DNA of 46,313 nt from DATMRF01 sp035566435 (GTDB lineage: Bacteria > Verrucomicrobiota > Verrucomicrobiia > Limisphaerales > UBA8199), in NCBI GenBank assembly GCA_035566435.1, contig DATMRF010000150.1:1-46313 (forward strand), written 5' to 3'. The translations under genes and the position numbers were made by a program. The notes under the pieces were generated by a model, which saw only the letters and a list, made by a program, of their open reading frames with translations, searched no databases and was not told the DNA's origin. The number at the start of each line of letters is the position of its first letter. The stretch's first letter is position 1. This document shows, in pieces, positions 1-8,036 of the stretch.

Positions 1-1
1 C

Positions 2-121
2 CTGCTTGCCGACACGGTCGCACTGCTCCGAGCAAAAGCTATGACCACCCAACCCGAGACCCCCAATCCGCTCGCGGGATTGATGCCCCGCCAACTCCTT
101 TTGGATGTTCTACAAACCTGA
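2..121 (+). CDS. C-terminal end of an unidentified protein (partial)
   Basis: The window opens inside a reading frame that runs 39 codons to a TGA at 119-121. The residues are rich in Leu, Ala, Pro and Thr and match no family I recognise. The frame is open from the first base, so this is probably the tail of a gene lying to the left, but 39 codons is short enough to be chance. The downstream stretch 122-465 holds a hairpin at 216-263 and no gene I can support. Confidence 0.35.
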   Translation: MLADTVALLRAKAMTTQPETPNPLAGLMPRQLLLDVLQT

Positions 122-215
122 GGTGCCTTTCTAAAAACTATGCAAAAAAAGCCCAATAATCCACGTTTTGTATTTTGAATTTCGTAACACCCTCCAAAGG
201 GATTCCGTCTCAAAG

Positions 216-263
216 CCCAGGGTGGCGAGTGATGCCAGTCCGGAAGGACCGAGCTACCCTGGG
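216..263. repeat. hairpin element with CCCAGGGT / ACCCTGGG arms
   Basis: The left arm 216-226 (CCCAGGGTGGC) pairs with 253-263 (GCTACCCTGGG) over 11 positions with one G-T wobble. Inside it, GTCC at 238-241 pairs with GGAC at 246-249 around a GGAA loop, which fits the GNRA tetraloop pattern. The result is a long stem with a nested stem-loop. The surrounding DNA is otherwise featureless. It looks like a dispersed structured intergenic repeat. A terminator is less likely because no T-tract follows on either strand. The 66-codon frame crossing it is judged not to be a gene. Confidence 0.55.
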
Positions 264-465
264 TCAGCCAACGTTGGCCCGTGATGTTCGAGTTCCCTTT
301 CTGAGAACTGGGAAGCTTTCGCTCCCGGCCCGACATGAAGTTCATATCAAGGTATCCGACGGCTACGTCGCATGATCGCTGAATTGCACCCACGAGCGTA
401 GTGTGCTTTACTGAGGCGGGCGCCGGAATAGGTCCCACTCTGGGCTAAATGGAAATGTGAGTTCA

Positions 466-1401
466 TCACGACGCCTGTATCAACAGCTTCCGCATGTCAG
501 CAGCCACTCGCGCCGGGCCGTCGCCGAAGAGACGTTTGAACTCCCGGCTGAATTGCGACGCGCTTTCATAGCCCACTTTCATCGCCGCCCCACTGGCGTT
601 GAGGCCATCGTTGACCATCAACATTCGCGCTTTGTTCAGGCGGATGTTTTTCAAATATTGCAATGGTGATGATGAAGTGATGGCTTTGAAGCGGGTATGA
701 AAACCAGCCACACTCATACCGGCATCATGTGCCAGTGTGCCAATGTCATAGTGGCGGGCGTATTCGGTGTGAATGCGAGCCAGCACGCGACTGATCCGTC
801 CGAAATGGCTGTCGGGCGCCGCGAGGGCGCGCAGATTGCCCCCCAACTTTCCGCGCAGCACGTGATAAACGATTTCACGCACGATTTGTGGGCCGAGGAT
901 GCGGCTGTCATCAGCGGAGCGCAGACTTTCCAGGAGCCGGATCGTTGCGGCGCGCAGCACGTCGTCTAATACCGTGGCTTGCATGGCTTGCGGCTCGGAG
1001 CCGTTCGCCGGCTCGAGGTGCTCCATTTGCATGAGCAACTCGGTGACAGCAGCCGGTGTCACGCCGATGCGCACGGCGAGCATCGGCGCTTCGGGACTCC
1101 CGTCAGTCTCGCACTCGAAAGGCAATGGCACCGAGAGCACGAGATAGTGGTTCGCGTCGTAGATGAACTTGTTGTCGCCCAGATAACCGGTCTTGCGGCC
1201 CTGTGCCATGATGAAAATGCCCGGTTCGTAAGTGATGGGAGTTCGAGGAATGTGCCGCGTCGTCCGCATAAAACTCACATCCGGCAGGCGAGAAGGCAGG
1301 AACCCATCGCGCGGCGCCAGTTCCGATAGTAGCGAGACAAGGCGTCGATTTGGTGGCGGTTGAAGCGACTTTTCACTGGTTTTGGCCGATCTTGGTTTCA
1401 T
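466..1401 (-). CDS. AraC-family transcriptional regulator (AraC_N type)
   Basis: This 311-residue protein has the two parts of the AraC_N (PF06719) group. An N-terminal ligand-sensing domain spans about residues 20-180 (ISPR-like start, then ITYEPGIFIMAQGRK and YLVLSVPLP). A C-terminal double helix-turn-helix spans about 205-300, with the typical AGMSVAGFHTRFKAITS and VGYESASQFSREFKRLFG helices. It starts at ATG 1401 and is divergent from the aldo/keto reductase at 1565. Regulators of this group often control an adjacent oxidoreductase, and E. coli YqhC with yqhD is one example. It therefore probably controls the 1565-3428 genes, possibly in response to an aldehyde. The ligand cannot be told from sequence. 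Confidence 0.9.
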   Translation of the reverse strand: MKPRSAKTSEKSLQPPPNRRLVSLLSELAPRDGFLPSRLPDVSFMRTTRHIPRTPITYEPGIFIMAQGRKTGYLGDNKFIYDANHYLVLSVPLPFECETDGSPEAPMLAVRIGVTPAAVTELLMQMEHLEPANGSEPQAMQATVLDDVLRAATIRLLESLRSADDSRILGPQIVREIVYHVLRGKLGGNLRALAAPDSHFGRISRVLARIHTEYARHYDIGTLAHDAGMSVAGFHTRFKAITSSSPLQYLKNIRLNKARMLMVNDGLNASGAAMKVGYESASQFSREFKRLFGDGPARVAADMRKLLIQAS

Positions 1402-1564
1402 CTATTCTGTAATAATAGGCAACAATTCAGCCCCATATGCAACGTTGATCCTGATTCCAATAGGATTAGGCAAGCATTTGAGAATTCTGTGTATGGAACA
1501 AATCGATTCCTCCACTAGAGTGCATATGTCCTTTGATGGGAAATAACAGCAACCAGGAAGAAAG
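1402..1564. promoter_or_regulatory. divergent intergenic region of the AraC regulator and reductase
   Basis: This 163-bp region separates two divergent starts and is clearly more AT-rich than its flanks. It contains the 8-bp palindrome AGAATTCT (1481-1488) just after TAGGATTAGGCAAGC (1461-1475). AraC_N regulators commonly bind such asymmetric sites near their target promoters, so this is a candidate operator, by position only. A clear Shine-Dalgarno AGGAAG at 1555-1560 precedes ATG 1565. No confident -35/-10 pair could be assigned on either strand. Confidence 0.45.
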
Positions 1565-2476
1565 ATGAAAATGAATAATACAATGAGTGAAGCCACGCTT
1601 GGCGGTCAATTTACATTCCCCGTTACATCATTGACGGTCCAACGGATGGGTTACGGCGCAATGCAATTGGCCGGCCCCGGCGTGTGGGGACCGCCCAAGG
1701 ACCCCAACGCTGCCGTCGTCGTGCTCCGGGAAGCTGTCGCGGCTGGCGTGAATCATATTGATACGGCGGACTTCTACGGCCCGCATGTCACCAACCAAAT
1801 CATTCGCCGCGCGCTCCATCCCTACCCTGCAGGATTGGTTATCGTCACCAAGTTGGGAGCCATCCGCCCGCCTGACGGATCGTGGCAGCCAGCCAACTCG
1901 CCCCAGGACCTGACCGCTGGCGTCCACGATAACCTCCGCAACTTGGGTTTGGAGGCGCTGGACATTGTCAACTACCGCGCGATGGGCTCGATTCACGGCC
2001 CCAAAGAAGGGTCCATCGGTGAGCAGGTGACGGTTCTGGCCGACCTCAAGCGCCAAGGCTTGATCCGTCACATTGGTCTGAGCAACGTCACGACCACGCA
2101 GGTGGCCGAGGCACAGGCGATCACTGATATCGCGTGCGTCCAGAACAACTATAACCTGGCCCATCGCGAAGACGATGCCTTGATTGATGATCTGGCCCGG
2201 CAGGGAATCGCGTATGTGCCGTTCTTCCCCCTAGGTGGGTTCACGCCGCTCCAATCGTCCACCTTGTCGGTCGTCGCGGATCGACTCCGGACCACGCCGA
2301 TGCAGGTCGCGCTGGCGTGGCTGCTGCATCGGTCGCCGAACATCCTGTTGATCCCCGGCACATCCTCGGTCGCTCACCTCCGCGAGAACTTGGCCGCCGT
2401 GCGGTTGACGCTCTCGCCAGAAACGTTGGCGGAACTGCACGGCATTGCCGCCGCGACTGTGGCGATGAAGCATTGA
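1565..2476 (+). CDS. pdxI: aldo/keto reductase, YdbC/PdxI-like (pyridoxal reductase family)
   Basis: This 303-residue TIM-barrel NADPH oxidoreductase resembles E. coli YdbC (PdxI, pyridoxal reductase) over nearly its whole length. Shared stretches recalled from that protein are RMGYGAMQLAGPGVWGPP, NHIDTADFYGPHVTNQIIR, HIGLSNVTTTQVAEA and GIAYVPFFPLGGFTPLQ. Asp and Tyr of the AKR tetrad lie in DTADFY and Lys in VIVTKLGA. The place of the catalytic His reads VNYRAMGS, where YdbC also lacks it. The cofactor-binding end (LIPGTSSVAHLREN) is intact. AGGAAG sits 4 nt before ATG 1565, and a second ATG at 1571 is also possible. The symbol is by similarity and the substrate here is unproven. It probably forms a unit with the SDR 58 bp downstream under the divergent AraC regulator. 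Confidence 0.85.
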   Translation: MKMNNTMSEATLGGQFTFPVTSLTVQRMGYGAMQLAGPGVWGPPKDPNAAVVVLREAVAAGVNHIDTADFYGPHVTNQIIRRALHPYPAGLVIVTKLGAIRPPDGSWQPANSPQDLTAGVHDNLRNLGLEALDIVNYRAMGSIHGPKEGSIGEQVTVLADLKRQGLIRHIGLSNVTTTQVAEAQAITDIACVQNNYNLAHREDDALIDDLARQGIAYVPFFPLGGFTPLQSSTLSVVADRLRTTPMQVALAWLLHRSPNILLIPGTSSVAHLRENLAAVRLTLSPETLAELHGIAAATVAMKH

Positions 2477-2534
2477 AGCATTCGCTCGACTCGACCAATT
2501 CTCCCCAACTGAGAAATTCAGAAAGGACAAGAAT

Positions 2535-3428
2535 ATGCGTGTTTTCGTTACCGGTGCGACGGGCTTCATCGGCTCTGCCGTTGTTCAGGAATTAATCAAA
2601 GCGGGCCACAATGTGATCGGCCTCGCTCGTTCAGATACGGCCGCTAAGTCCCTCTCCGCCGCTGGCGCCAAGGTCCATCGCGGCGACCTTCAGGACTTGG
2701 ACAGTTTGCGTGTTGGAGCCGGCGCTGCCGATGGCGTGATTCACGCCGGCTTCAACCACGACTTTTCAAAATTCAAGGAGAATTGCGAGAATGAGCGCAA
2801 GGCGGTGGAGGCTTTGGGGTCGGCGCTGGCTAGCTCTGGCCGTCCCTTAATCATTACTTCTGGAATCGGACTGCTTCCTCCAGGCCAGCTCGCAACGGAA
2901 CAAACCATGCCTGCTTCTCCCATTCCAAACCCTCGCGTGGCCTCTGAAGAAGCTGCGCGCGCAGTGGCGGATCGTGGGGTGCACGTGTCGATTGTGCGGC
3001 TTCCGCCATCGGTCCACGGCGATGGCGATCACGGCTTTGTGCCGATTCTCATCAATATGGCGCGTCAAAACGGAGCTTCTGCATACATCGGCGAGGGGCT
3101 CAACCGCTGGCCTGCAGTGCACCGGCTCGACGCTGCTCATTTGTTCAGGCTCGCTTTGGAAAAAGGGGCTGCAAGGGCCTGTTATCACGGCGTGGCCGAA
3201 GAGGGCGTAGCCTTTCGGCAAATCGCCGAAGTCATCGGTCGCCGTTTGAGAGTGCCGGTCATCAGTAAGACGCCAGAAGAAGCGGCCCATCACTTCGCCT
3301 GGTTCGCGCATTTCGCGGCAATTGATGTGCCGGCTTCCAGCAAACAGACACAGCAAGCCCTGGGATGGCGTCCAACGCAGCCCGGGTTAATCGCGGACCT
3401 TGATCGTCCGACCTACTTCAAAGCTTAA
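2535..3428 (+). CDS. NAD(P)-dependent epimerase/dehydratase-like SDR
   Basis: This 297-residue extended short-chain dehydrogenase begins with the Rossmann motif GATGFIGSAVVQEL at about residues 7-20. An acidic or Asp-containing turn (RGDLQD) follows near 50, and the later body reads VRLPPSVHGDGDHGF. The usual YxxxK pair is not obvious: the region after the TSG strand reads ITSGIGLLPPGQ and then PRVASEEAARA. This matches an atypical-SDR subgroup in which the Tyr is replaced. A purine-rich GAAAGGACAAG precedes ATG 2535. It lies 58 bp after the reductase on the same strand and is likely co-transcribed with it. The substrate is unknown. Confidence 0.8.
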   Translation: MRVFVTGATGFIGSAVVQELIKAGHNVIGLARSDTAAKSLSAAGAKVHRGDLQDLDSLRVGAGAADGVIHAGFNHDFSKFKENCENERKAVEALGSALASSGRPLIITSGIGLLPPGQLATEQTMPASPIPNPRVASEEAARAVADRGVHVSIVRLPPSVHGDGDHGFVPILINMARQNGASAYIGEGLNRWPAVHRLDAAHLFRLALEKGAARACYHGVAEEGVAFRQIAEVIGRRLRVPVISKTPEEAAHHFAWFAHFAAIDVPASSKQTQQALGWRPTQPGLIADLDRPTYFKA

Positions 3429-3520
3429 TTTCCGGGAGCAACTCGATACGGAATTATGGAAAACTCAATTTGACCGAAAAGCAAAAGGAACATCACCTGA
3501 CAAGCACATCATCCGACAAC

Positions 3521-3601
3521 ATGAGCCAGAAGACCGCCATTATCACAGGCGGAAGCCGCGGCACTGGCCGCAACACCGCTATCAATCTTGCAGGGCGGGG
3601 T
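3521..3601 (+). pseudogene. truncated start of a short-chain dehydrogenase
   Basis: From ATG 3521 the frame reads MSQKTAIITGGSRGTGRNTA and continues to NLAGRG, which is the classical SDR N-terminus with its TGGSRGxG nucleotide-binding loop. After 27 codons the similarity ends abruptly and the frame runs into unrelated sequence. The other roughly 220 residues expected of an SDR are absent. It lies 92 bp after the intact SDR, so a complete third gene probably once ended this operon and was lost when the sequence at 3602-4393 arrived. Confidence 0.65.
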
Positions 3602-3639
3602 CGGGAGAAAGTTTTTCCACAAACTTCTTCGCCGCCCTT

Positions 3640-3706
3640 CGCCTGCGAAGCAGGCGCTTTAGCGTTCGGCCCTTGGCAAAGTGGCATTCGGGCATTCGGC
3701 ATTCGG
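3640..3706. repeat. hairpin and short GCATTCGG repeats in a gene scar
   Basis: CGCCTGC (3640-3646) and GCAGGCG (3650-3656) form a perfect 7-bp stem with a 3-nt loop. It is followed by three near-tandem GCATTCGG units starting at 3684, 3692 and 3699. These lie directly after the broken SDR fragment and before the ORF6N remnant. No T-run follows the stem. It reads as intergenic repeat filler at a rearrangement junction. Confidence 0.5.
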
Positions 3707-3785
3707 GTCAAACCGTAGATTTGTGTGATCACAGGAAAAGGGGCCGATCTGCGGTTTTTCCCATTTCGTTCGCCGCCTGGTCGCA

Positions 3786-3983
3786 ATGAAGTCCCGCCAA
3801 CAGCAGACCCAGCGCACGTTGCTCGACCGGCTGCGGCTGGAATGCGCGATTGAGATGTCCAGCAACACACTTCTCGCCATTGCCGACCTCGATGCCGACA
3901 CGTGGGCGGCCGAAGTGAAGCGCATCCGTGGCAAGAAACACCCGCTGACCGCCAAGGAGGTTCACTTTGGTCGTCTGGCCTGA
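3786..3983 (+). CDS. small ORF, doubtful; possible gene fragment
   Basis: A 65-codon frame from ATG 3786 encodes a charged peptide with SSNTLLAIADLDADTWAAEVK followed by RGKKHPLTAKEVHF. The LTAKEV-type segment vaguely recalls parts of type IIG methyltransferase C-termini, but I cannot confirm this. It overlaps the convergent ORF6N remnant by 22 bp. The frame is open upstream to 3729 without a better start. Given the decayed surroundings it is more likely a fragment than a working gene. Confidence 0.3.
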   Translation: MKSRQQQTQRTLLDRLRLECAIEMSSNTLLAIADLDADTWAAEVKRIRGKKHPLTAKEVHFGRLA

Positions 3984-4387
3984 GTCGCACCGCCTGGCCG
4001 GAAGCCGATGAGCCGGCGCCCTTCGGGGTAGGCCCAACTCGTGGTCGCTTCCAGTTGGCGGAGCGCGTCGAAAATCATTTGGATGTCCTCGCCTTGCAGC
4101 TTTTGGGTCCGTTCCAGTTCCGCGAGTTTGCGACCGAGCGCCTCATAGCGGCCGGCCTCGCGGCGCACTGCTACAAAGGCGCGCATAATCTCCACGTTCA
4201 CCAGCACAGCACGCCGGCTGCGCAAGACGCTCGACAGCATCGCCACGCCTTGTTCGGTGAAAGCGTGTGGCAGGTATTTCCGGTGCTGCCCACGGCCAGT
4301 CTTTAAGATGCCAGTTTGGCATCTTAAAGAAGCGGCTTCCTCGGCAGTCAGTTGGAACATAAAATCATCCGGGAAGCGCTCGCGATT
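3962..4387 (-). pseudogene. ORF6N-domain protein, N-terminus deleted
   Basis: The minus frame reads NRERFPDDFMFQLTAEEA from 4387, then RKYLPHAFTEQGVAMLSSVL, and ends in a helical C-terminus and IGFRPGGATQ. This is the second half of the ORF6N domain (PF10543 type, found in phage and mobile-element proteins) plus its usual tail. The first 40 or so residues of the domain are missing, and an in-frame TGA lies at 4388-4390. An internal ATG at 4360 could start a 132-residue product, but the DNA-binding domain would be incomplete. The break lies 7 nt from the stop codon of the porin gene, which marks a recombination junction. Confidence 0.7.
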
Positions 4388-4393
4388 TCATCG

Positions 4394-5926
4394 TCAAAAT
4401 TCCCAATGGAGTCTTGCCCCGAAAATTGACACCGGGCCTCGGTCCCGGTTGAACGCCGGGTTGCTAACAAACTGGTAATCTAGCGCTCCGTGAACGGACA
4501 TCCAGATCTGAAAATCGTAGTACGTTTCGAGGATTTTCTCCGGGCTGTAGCTCAACGCGCCGTCGCCGTCGAGCATGTCCGTGCCGCCCGCCTGCAGGAA
4601 TTGTTGGTTATCCCGCGAAGCCCCGCTCACGATGCCGGCAAGGCCAAAGGTGTCTTCGGGCCGACGCCAGGCCTCGCCTTTGACGCTCACGCCCAGCGAC
4701 GCCGACCAATTAGCATCGGTGAAGGTCCACGTCTCTTCGTGGCCGTCATTCCAACCCAGGCGCGAAAACACGCCGACGTTCCTCACAACCTCCTGTTCCC
4801 AGTTCAGCCCAAAGCCGTACTTGTAGCGGTAGGCGCGCGCCGCGTCAGGGATGGTCACCCCCGAGCCCTGACCGGCGTCCGGACTAGGAGGGTTAGCCAG
4901 CAGAATGGCAGTCGCCGCCTGGTAGCTGGCAAAGTTAGCTTCGTCAAGCCAGGCCAGAAACCGAATCGCCCCCGGATGGGTGTTGATGTTGTAACGGCGC
5001 TCAAATTCCGCCATCATTGCCAACGCACGCAAAAACGGACCGTATGCTCCCATGTGGGGCCACATGAGATACTGGTCGTCACCTGTGAAACCATTCTTGT
5101 CACGCGGCATTTGGAAAAATCCATAGCGTAAAGCCCATTTCGGCTGATTTAATTCCACGGCAACTCCGGTGGTGTATCCGATGGTATCCTGCCCGTAATC
5201 CCACGGGAGGTTGCCCATCATCGCCCAATTCATAAACTGCGTGTGCTGGTCGTGCGCGTACGTGTTGTTGTCGCAAATGTCCAAGGGACTGAACCGGCCG
5301 ATGGTGAAGGTCAGCCGCGAAAAGTCCCGTTTGCCCGCAAGCGTGAGCTGGTCGTCGGGCACATCCTCCTGGGCGCCGCCCAAGCCGATGGTTTGACGAA
5401 TAAAGAAACGCGCAAAGGTAAAGTAGGGAGTCTCGGTGCCGGCTTTGTAGGCGTCGCCGTTGGGAAATCCCTCGATCCCGAACGTATGCGTCAGGCCGAA
5501 GCCCTGCCACATCAAGAAGTCCATGTGCGCCTCGGCGCCGCGCCATAACCGCGCGCCGGCATACAAGTCCAGCGTAACTGTTTCCTGAACCTCGCCCTCA
5601 CTGTTCAGGCTGTTCGGGCCGGAGTACTTGGCTGGAAAACCGGGGTCGCCCTGCACAATAGCGGTGTTTTGAACGTGCCAGTTCCAATTCTGCTCCGGCC
5701 CTTCCACCCGCTTCTCCGTGGAGTTTAACCCGCTTTCCGGCCCGGGAGGGTCCACGGATGGCTCAGCGCCCGCTTCCGCTCTAGCCGGCAACGTGCACCC
5801 CAGCGAAAAGGAAAACGCCGCCAGCACAGTTCCTGCCCGGACCCTCAGTGGGGTGCAGGCACGTCGTTTGTCAGTTGGCCACCGGACCTTGACCACACAC
5901 CAGAGTGGCAGCGCCTCAGTTCGCAT
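4394..5926 (-). CDS. OprB-family carbohydrate-selective porin
   Basis: This 510-residue outer-membrane protein carries a signal sequence after an arginine-rich start (hydrophobic core VLAAFSFSLGCTLPARA, about residues 33-50). It then has alternating beta strands and ends in ARLHWEF, the terminal Phe recognised by the BAM machinery. Segments such as NWHVQNTAIVQGDPGFPAKY, RRYNINTHPGAIRFLAW and TDMLDGDGALSYSPEKILE match OprB-like porins (PF04966), including the Y-P/SPEK-ILE-YY end. It probably admits sugars through the outer membrane. The first 30 residues are long for a signal n-region, so an internal start is possible. A candidate promoter lies at 5954-5980. Confidence 0.85.
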   Translation of the reverse strand: MRTEALPLWCVVKVRWPTDKRRACTPLRVRAGTVLAAFSFSLGCTLPARAEAGAEPSVDPPGPESGLNSTEKRVEGPEQNWNWHVQNTAIVQGDPGFPAKYSGPNSLNSEGEVQETVTLDLYAGARLWRGAEAHMDFLMWQGFGLTHTFGIEGFPNGDAYKAGTETPYFTFARFFIRQTIGLGGAQEDVPDDQLTLAGKRDFSRLTFTIGRFSPLDICDNNTYAHDQHTQFMNWAMMGNLPWDYGQDTIGYTTGVAVELNQPKWALRYGFFQMPRDKNGFTGDDQYLMWPHMGAYGPFLRALAMMAEFERRYNINTHPGAIRFLAWLDEANFASYQAATAILLANPPSPDAGQGSGVTIPDAARAYRYKYGFGLNWEQEVVRNVGVFSRLGWNDGHEETWTFTDANWSASLGVSVKGEAWRRPEDTFGLAGIVSGASRDNQQFLQAGGTDMLDGDGALSYSPEKILETYYDFQIWMSVHGALDYQFVSNPAFNRDRGPVSIFGARLHWEF

Positions 5927-5953
5927 TATTTGCCATCACGAAAGCAAAGGATG

Positions 5954-5980
5954 TGTATAATGTCAAATAGAAAGTGTTAA
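5954..5980 (-). promoter_or_regulatory. candidate promoter of the porin gene
   Basis: On the minus strand TTAACA (5975-5980) and TATACA (5954-5959) are separated by 15 nt in an AT-rich patch, 27 nt ahead of ATG 5926. The boxes fit a sigma-70 promoter, though the spacer is 2 nt short. An overlapping TTGACA lies between them. Sequence-only call. Confidence 0.3.
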
Positions 5981-6474
5981 GCCTAAAACATCCATTCGGA
6001 CCACATGAGGAGTCAGACTCCAGAAAGGCTCGCCAATGGGTTAGCTCTCCGCCAAAAAATCCGCCGTTAAACGGGTCAGCCATTAGGGCCCTGATCAAGC
6101 GGAAAAAACATTATTGTCCGATTTTTTTGAACCGGTATCTACCGCGGCTTCTCAAACTCTCTCTGCGGGCTGATACGAACCTGCGTTTTCGTCATTTGAG
6201 TCGGGCCGCCGACCGAGTCTTGGCCCGGCGAGGCGATCCGTTCAGTCAGCCATCTGGATCTAGCGCATTTGGGGCTGGTGTGCGGGCTCAGTCCAAGTTC
6301 GAACTGAAAGGAGCGGACCGGATCTCTCTTGGCCTGCTCCCTCCGGCTCGGTTTTCTTGGTCAAGCGTTCCATTACCACACGCGTTGGTTTTGGCAAGCG
6401 CGTGCGTTCACCAACTCTGCGCCCATCCAGCCATCGGCGGGACCAGAAAACCTTCAGTGCCGGGCTGCGTTCAT
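5981..6474. other. gene-free stretch between porin and NUDIX gene
   Basis: Nothing here could be supported as a gene. A minus-strand frame is open at about 6260-6530 and gives a basic Arg/Pro-rich peptide with no start context or recognisable family. The plus frame crossing the region also runs antisense through the NUDIX gene. The 6330-6480 part has the feel of repeat-derived sequence. Confidence 0.4.
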
Positions 6475-7017
6475 TCAGACGATAGGTTGGGACCGGAGTC
6501 GTTCCCACGGTGTCTTTTCCGTTGCGGGTTTCTCGCGGAGATGCAACCAATGATTGGTCCCAAACGGCTGGAGTTGTGGTTGGGCCGGGTCGCTGGGGTG
6601 AAGGGCGGGTTCCAAGGACCGGAACAGCGCAAGCGCCAGTTTCAGGACCCGCAGGTCGCGCCGGCGCCGGTTGGGTTTTTGATTGAGTTGAATCAGTTGG
6701 CGCGCCTCCTCGCCGGTGGCCCACCGGATCGCCTGGGTTTCCGCGTCGAACTGTTTCGTGTCTTCGACCGGGACCATTAGAAAGTATTCGTTGCTCGTGC
6801 GCGAGCCGTCAAAGCAGCCGGGGATTTTCGCGGCGATCTCCGCCCGATAGCCGGTTTCTTCAAGCACCTCCCGCACGGCGGTTTGTTCCGGAGATTCGCC
6901 GAGTTCAGGTTTGCCCTTGGCAAAAGTCCAGACATCCCCTTTATAGTGGCCGGCCGGTTCCCGCAACAGCACTTGGCCGCTGGAATTGATTACGACTCCG
7001 CCGTAGGCTTTTTTCAT
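6475..7017 (-). CDS. NUDIX hydrolase
   Basis: From ATG 7017 the protein is 180 residues and begins MKKAYGGVVINSSGQVLLRE. The Nudix box is complete: GKPELGESPEQTAVREVLEE followed by TGY, at about residues 38-60. It should hydrolyse a nucleoside-diphosphate-linked substrate using Mg2+, and the substrate cannot be predicted. The last 45 residues are Pro- and Gln-rich and extend beyond the usual domain, so the true C-terminus may be a read-in to unrelated DNA. An upstream start at 7101 is possible, but the 7017 start matches the family N-terminus. The large repeat locus lies upstream of it. Confidence 0.85.
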   Translation of the reverse strand: MKKAYGGVVINSSGQVLLREPAGHYKGDVWTFAKGKPELGESPEQTAVREVLEETGYRAEIAAKIPGCFDGSRTSNEYFLMVPVEDTKQFDAETQAIRWATGEEARQLIQLNQKPNRRRRDLRVLKLALALFRSLEPALHPSDPAQPQLQPFGTNHWLHLREKPATEKTPWERLRSQPIV

Positions 7018-7402
7018 CGACTGTATGCGCCTGCTTCGTTGCGGCGCGAATAGATAATAGCAGGACGTGTACCTGCGGAAACGGAGGTTTGACCGCCCCA
7101 TCCGGGTGCCGGTTGCGGGGTCAATTCCTTATCTCCCTGTGCCGGCCTGAAACGAAGACGCAGGCGGCCATGAACCTCCCATGCACCGGAAGCGCTTGCG
7201 GTTGGCGCTGATCGCCTTGCTTCAACACGGCGTTGTTTGCTACTAAGTTAGAGAGCATTTGCCGGCCATAAGTGTCCCTCGTCGCTTCCGCACTCAACAC
7301 TGCATGATAACCGTCAATGCGGCTCCGCGCCCGCGTCGGAAGGGTGACAAGTTGGATACGATCTTGTTACGGGTTAGGATTAACCTACGCCTCTTCACTT
7401 CC
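7018..7402. other. gene-free stretch upstream of the NUDIX gene
   Basis: I see no gene here. A 21-codon plus-strand frame at 7181-7246 (MHRKRLRLALIALLQHGVVC) looks like the start of a signal peptide that stops at once. It may be a gene stub or chance. The end of the stretch leads directly into the first repeat block at 7403. Confidence 0.4.
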
Positions 7403-7520
7403 TGACGGGTAAACTGACGTTTTCTGACGGGTCACCTGACCGGTAAACCGTGAAAAAAATCCCATTTTATGCGGGTGCTGACGGGTTGACGGGTCCAGCC
7501 ACCCCCAAGGGTATATGCCC
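7403..7520. repeat. repeat block A: spaced TGACGGGT words, conserved gap, twin words, C-rich tail
   Basis: TGACGGGT or a close variant starts at 7403, 7415, 7425 and 7437, spaced 10-12 bp. A 34-nt gap (7445-7478) holds AATCCC and TTTTATGCGGGT. Two abutting copies follow at 7479 and 7487, exactly 8 bp apart. A C-rich tail with CACCCCCAAGGG comes next, and CCCCC is seen near 7520. The layout is the same as in blocks B (7682) and F (8127), although the 8-mer differs. It contains no extended reading frame. Confidence 0.75.
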
Positions 7521-7622
7521 CCTGTGATAATCGTCCCTTGGCGCGCCGGAGCGCAGCGCAGGCGGAAGCGCAGGCGGGTCGTCCTCGTAATCGATTTGGC
7601 CCTGTCCCCTTCTCCGCTTCCC

Positions 7623-7650
7623 GTTCAAAGTTCAAGGTTCCAGGTTCCAA
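7623..7650. repeat. 7-bp tandem array, GTTCAAA/GTTCCAG, four units
   Basis: Four contiguous 7-mers lie at 7623-7650: GTTCAAA, GTTCAAG, GTTCCAG and GTTCCAA. They differ only at two positions. The array sits between repeat blocks A and B in noncoding DNA. Confidence 0.75.
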
Positions 7651-7681
7651 CCATTCCTGACTATTCCACGCAGGATACTTT

Positions 7682-7805
7682 GGGACGGTTGGGACGGTCT
7701 GGGACGGCTGTGGGACGGTTGCAAGAGTGAGAATCGCCCGTGTTTACCGGCCTTGGGACGGTGGGACGGCTGTACACCCCCAAACCACCCCCCTACCCCC
7801 CACCC
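7682..7805. repeat. repeat block B: spaced GGGACGGT words, conserved gap, twin words, C-rich tail
   Basis: GGGACGGT/C starts at 7682, 7691, 7701 and 7712, spaced 9-11 bp. A 35-nt gap (7720-7754) follows, with GAATCGCCC and GTTTACCGG at the positions of the block A motifs. Two abutting copies at 7755 and 7763 are exactly 8 bp apart. A long C-rich tail then runs to about 7805 and on into a CTC/TCC-rich tract to 7839. The four-then-two layout matches block A. Confidence 0.75.
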
Positions 7806-7841
7806 TCCTCCTCGTCCTCGTTCTCTTCCTCCTCCTCCTGT

Positions 7842-7871
7842 GACTAACTGCGACCAACGGCAACCAGCGTT
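7842..7871. repeat. degenerate 10-bp array, three units (GACYAACKGC-like)
   Basis: Three successive decamers, GACTAACTGC (7842), GACCAACGGC (7852) and AACCAGCGTT (7862), share a core with 10-bp phase. The match is weaker than in the other arrays and would not be called alone, but it follows block B directly and precedes two cleaner 10-bp arrays. Confidence 0.45.
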
Positions 7872-7933
7872 CCGCATCCCTCCAAATGGCGTGGCATGGT
7901 CCAGGCGCTTTTTCAATTCCCCCTCAACAACCT

Positions 7934-7960
7934 ATCTGCACCCATCTGCAGCTATCTGCA
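7934..7960. repeat. 10-bp array of ATCTGCA, three units
   Basis: ATCTGCA occurs at 7934, 7944 and 7954, exactly 10 bp apart, with variable 3-nt linkers. Further related words AGATNNCTC occur at 7985, 8009 and 8019. Confidence 0.7.
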
Positions 7961-8036
7961 CTCTTGTTCTCCGGCGTCTGGTCCAGATTGCTCCCGGCCC
8001 CTCACTGCAGATTACTCAAGATCGCTCTTGTAGAAA

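Noticed and set aside
175..375. 66-codon plus-strand ORF over the CCCAGGGT hairpin
   Set aside because: The reading is imposed by the hairpin repeat; it has no ribosome site, no family match and an unlikely composition.
1402..1596. 64-codon minus ORF just upstream of the AraC gene
   Set aside because: It covers the divergent promoter region and the first codons of the reductase; its composition is that of AT-rich noncoding DNA.
5974..6780. 268-codon plus-strand ORF
   Set aside because: Its second half is antisense to the NUDIX gene with its intact Nudix box, and the first half has no recognisable domain or start signal.
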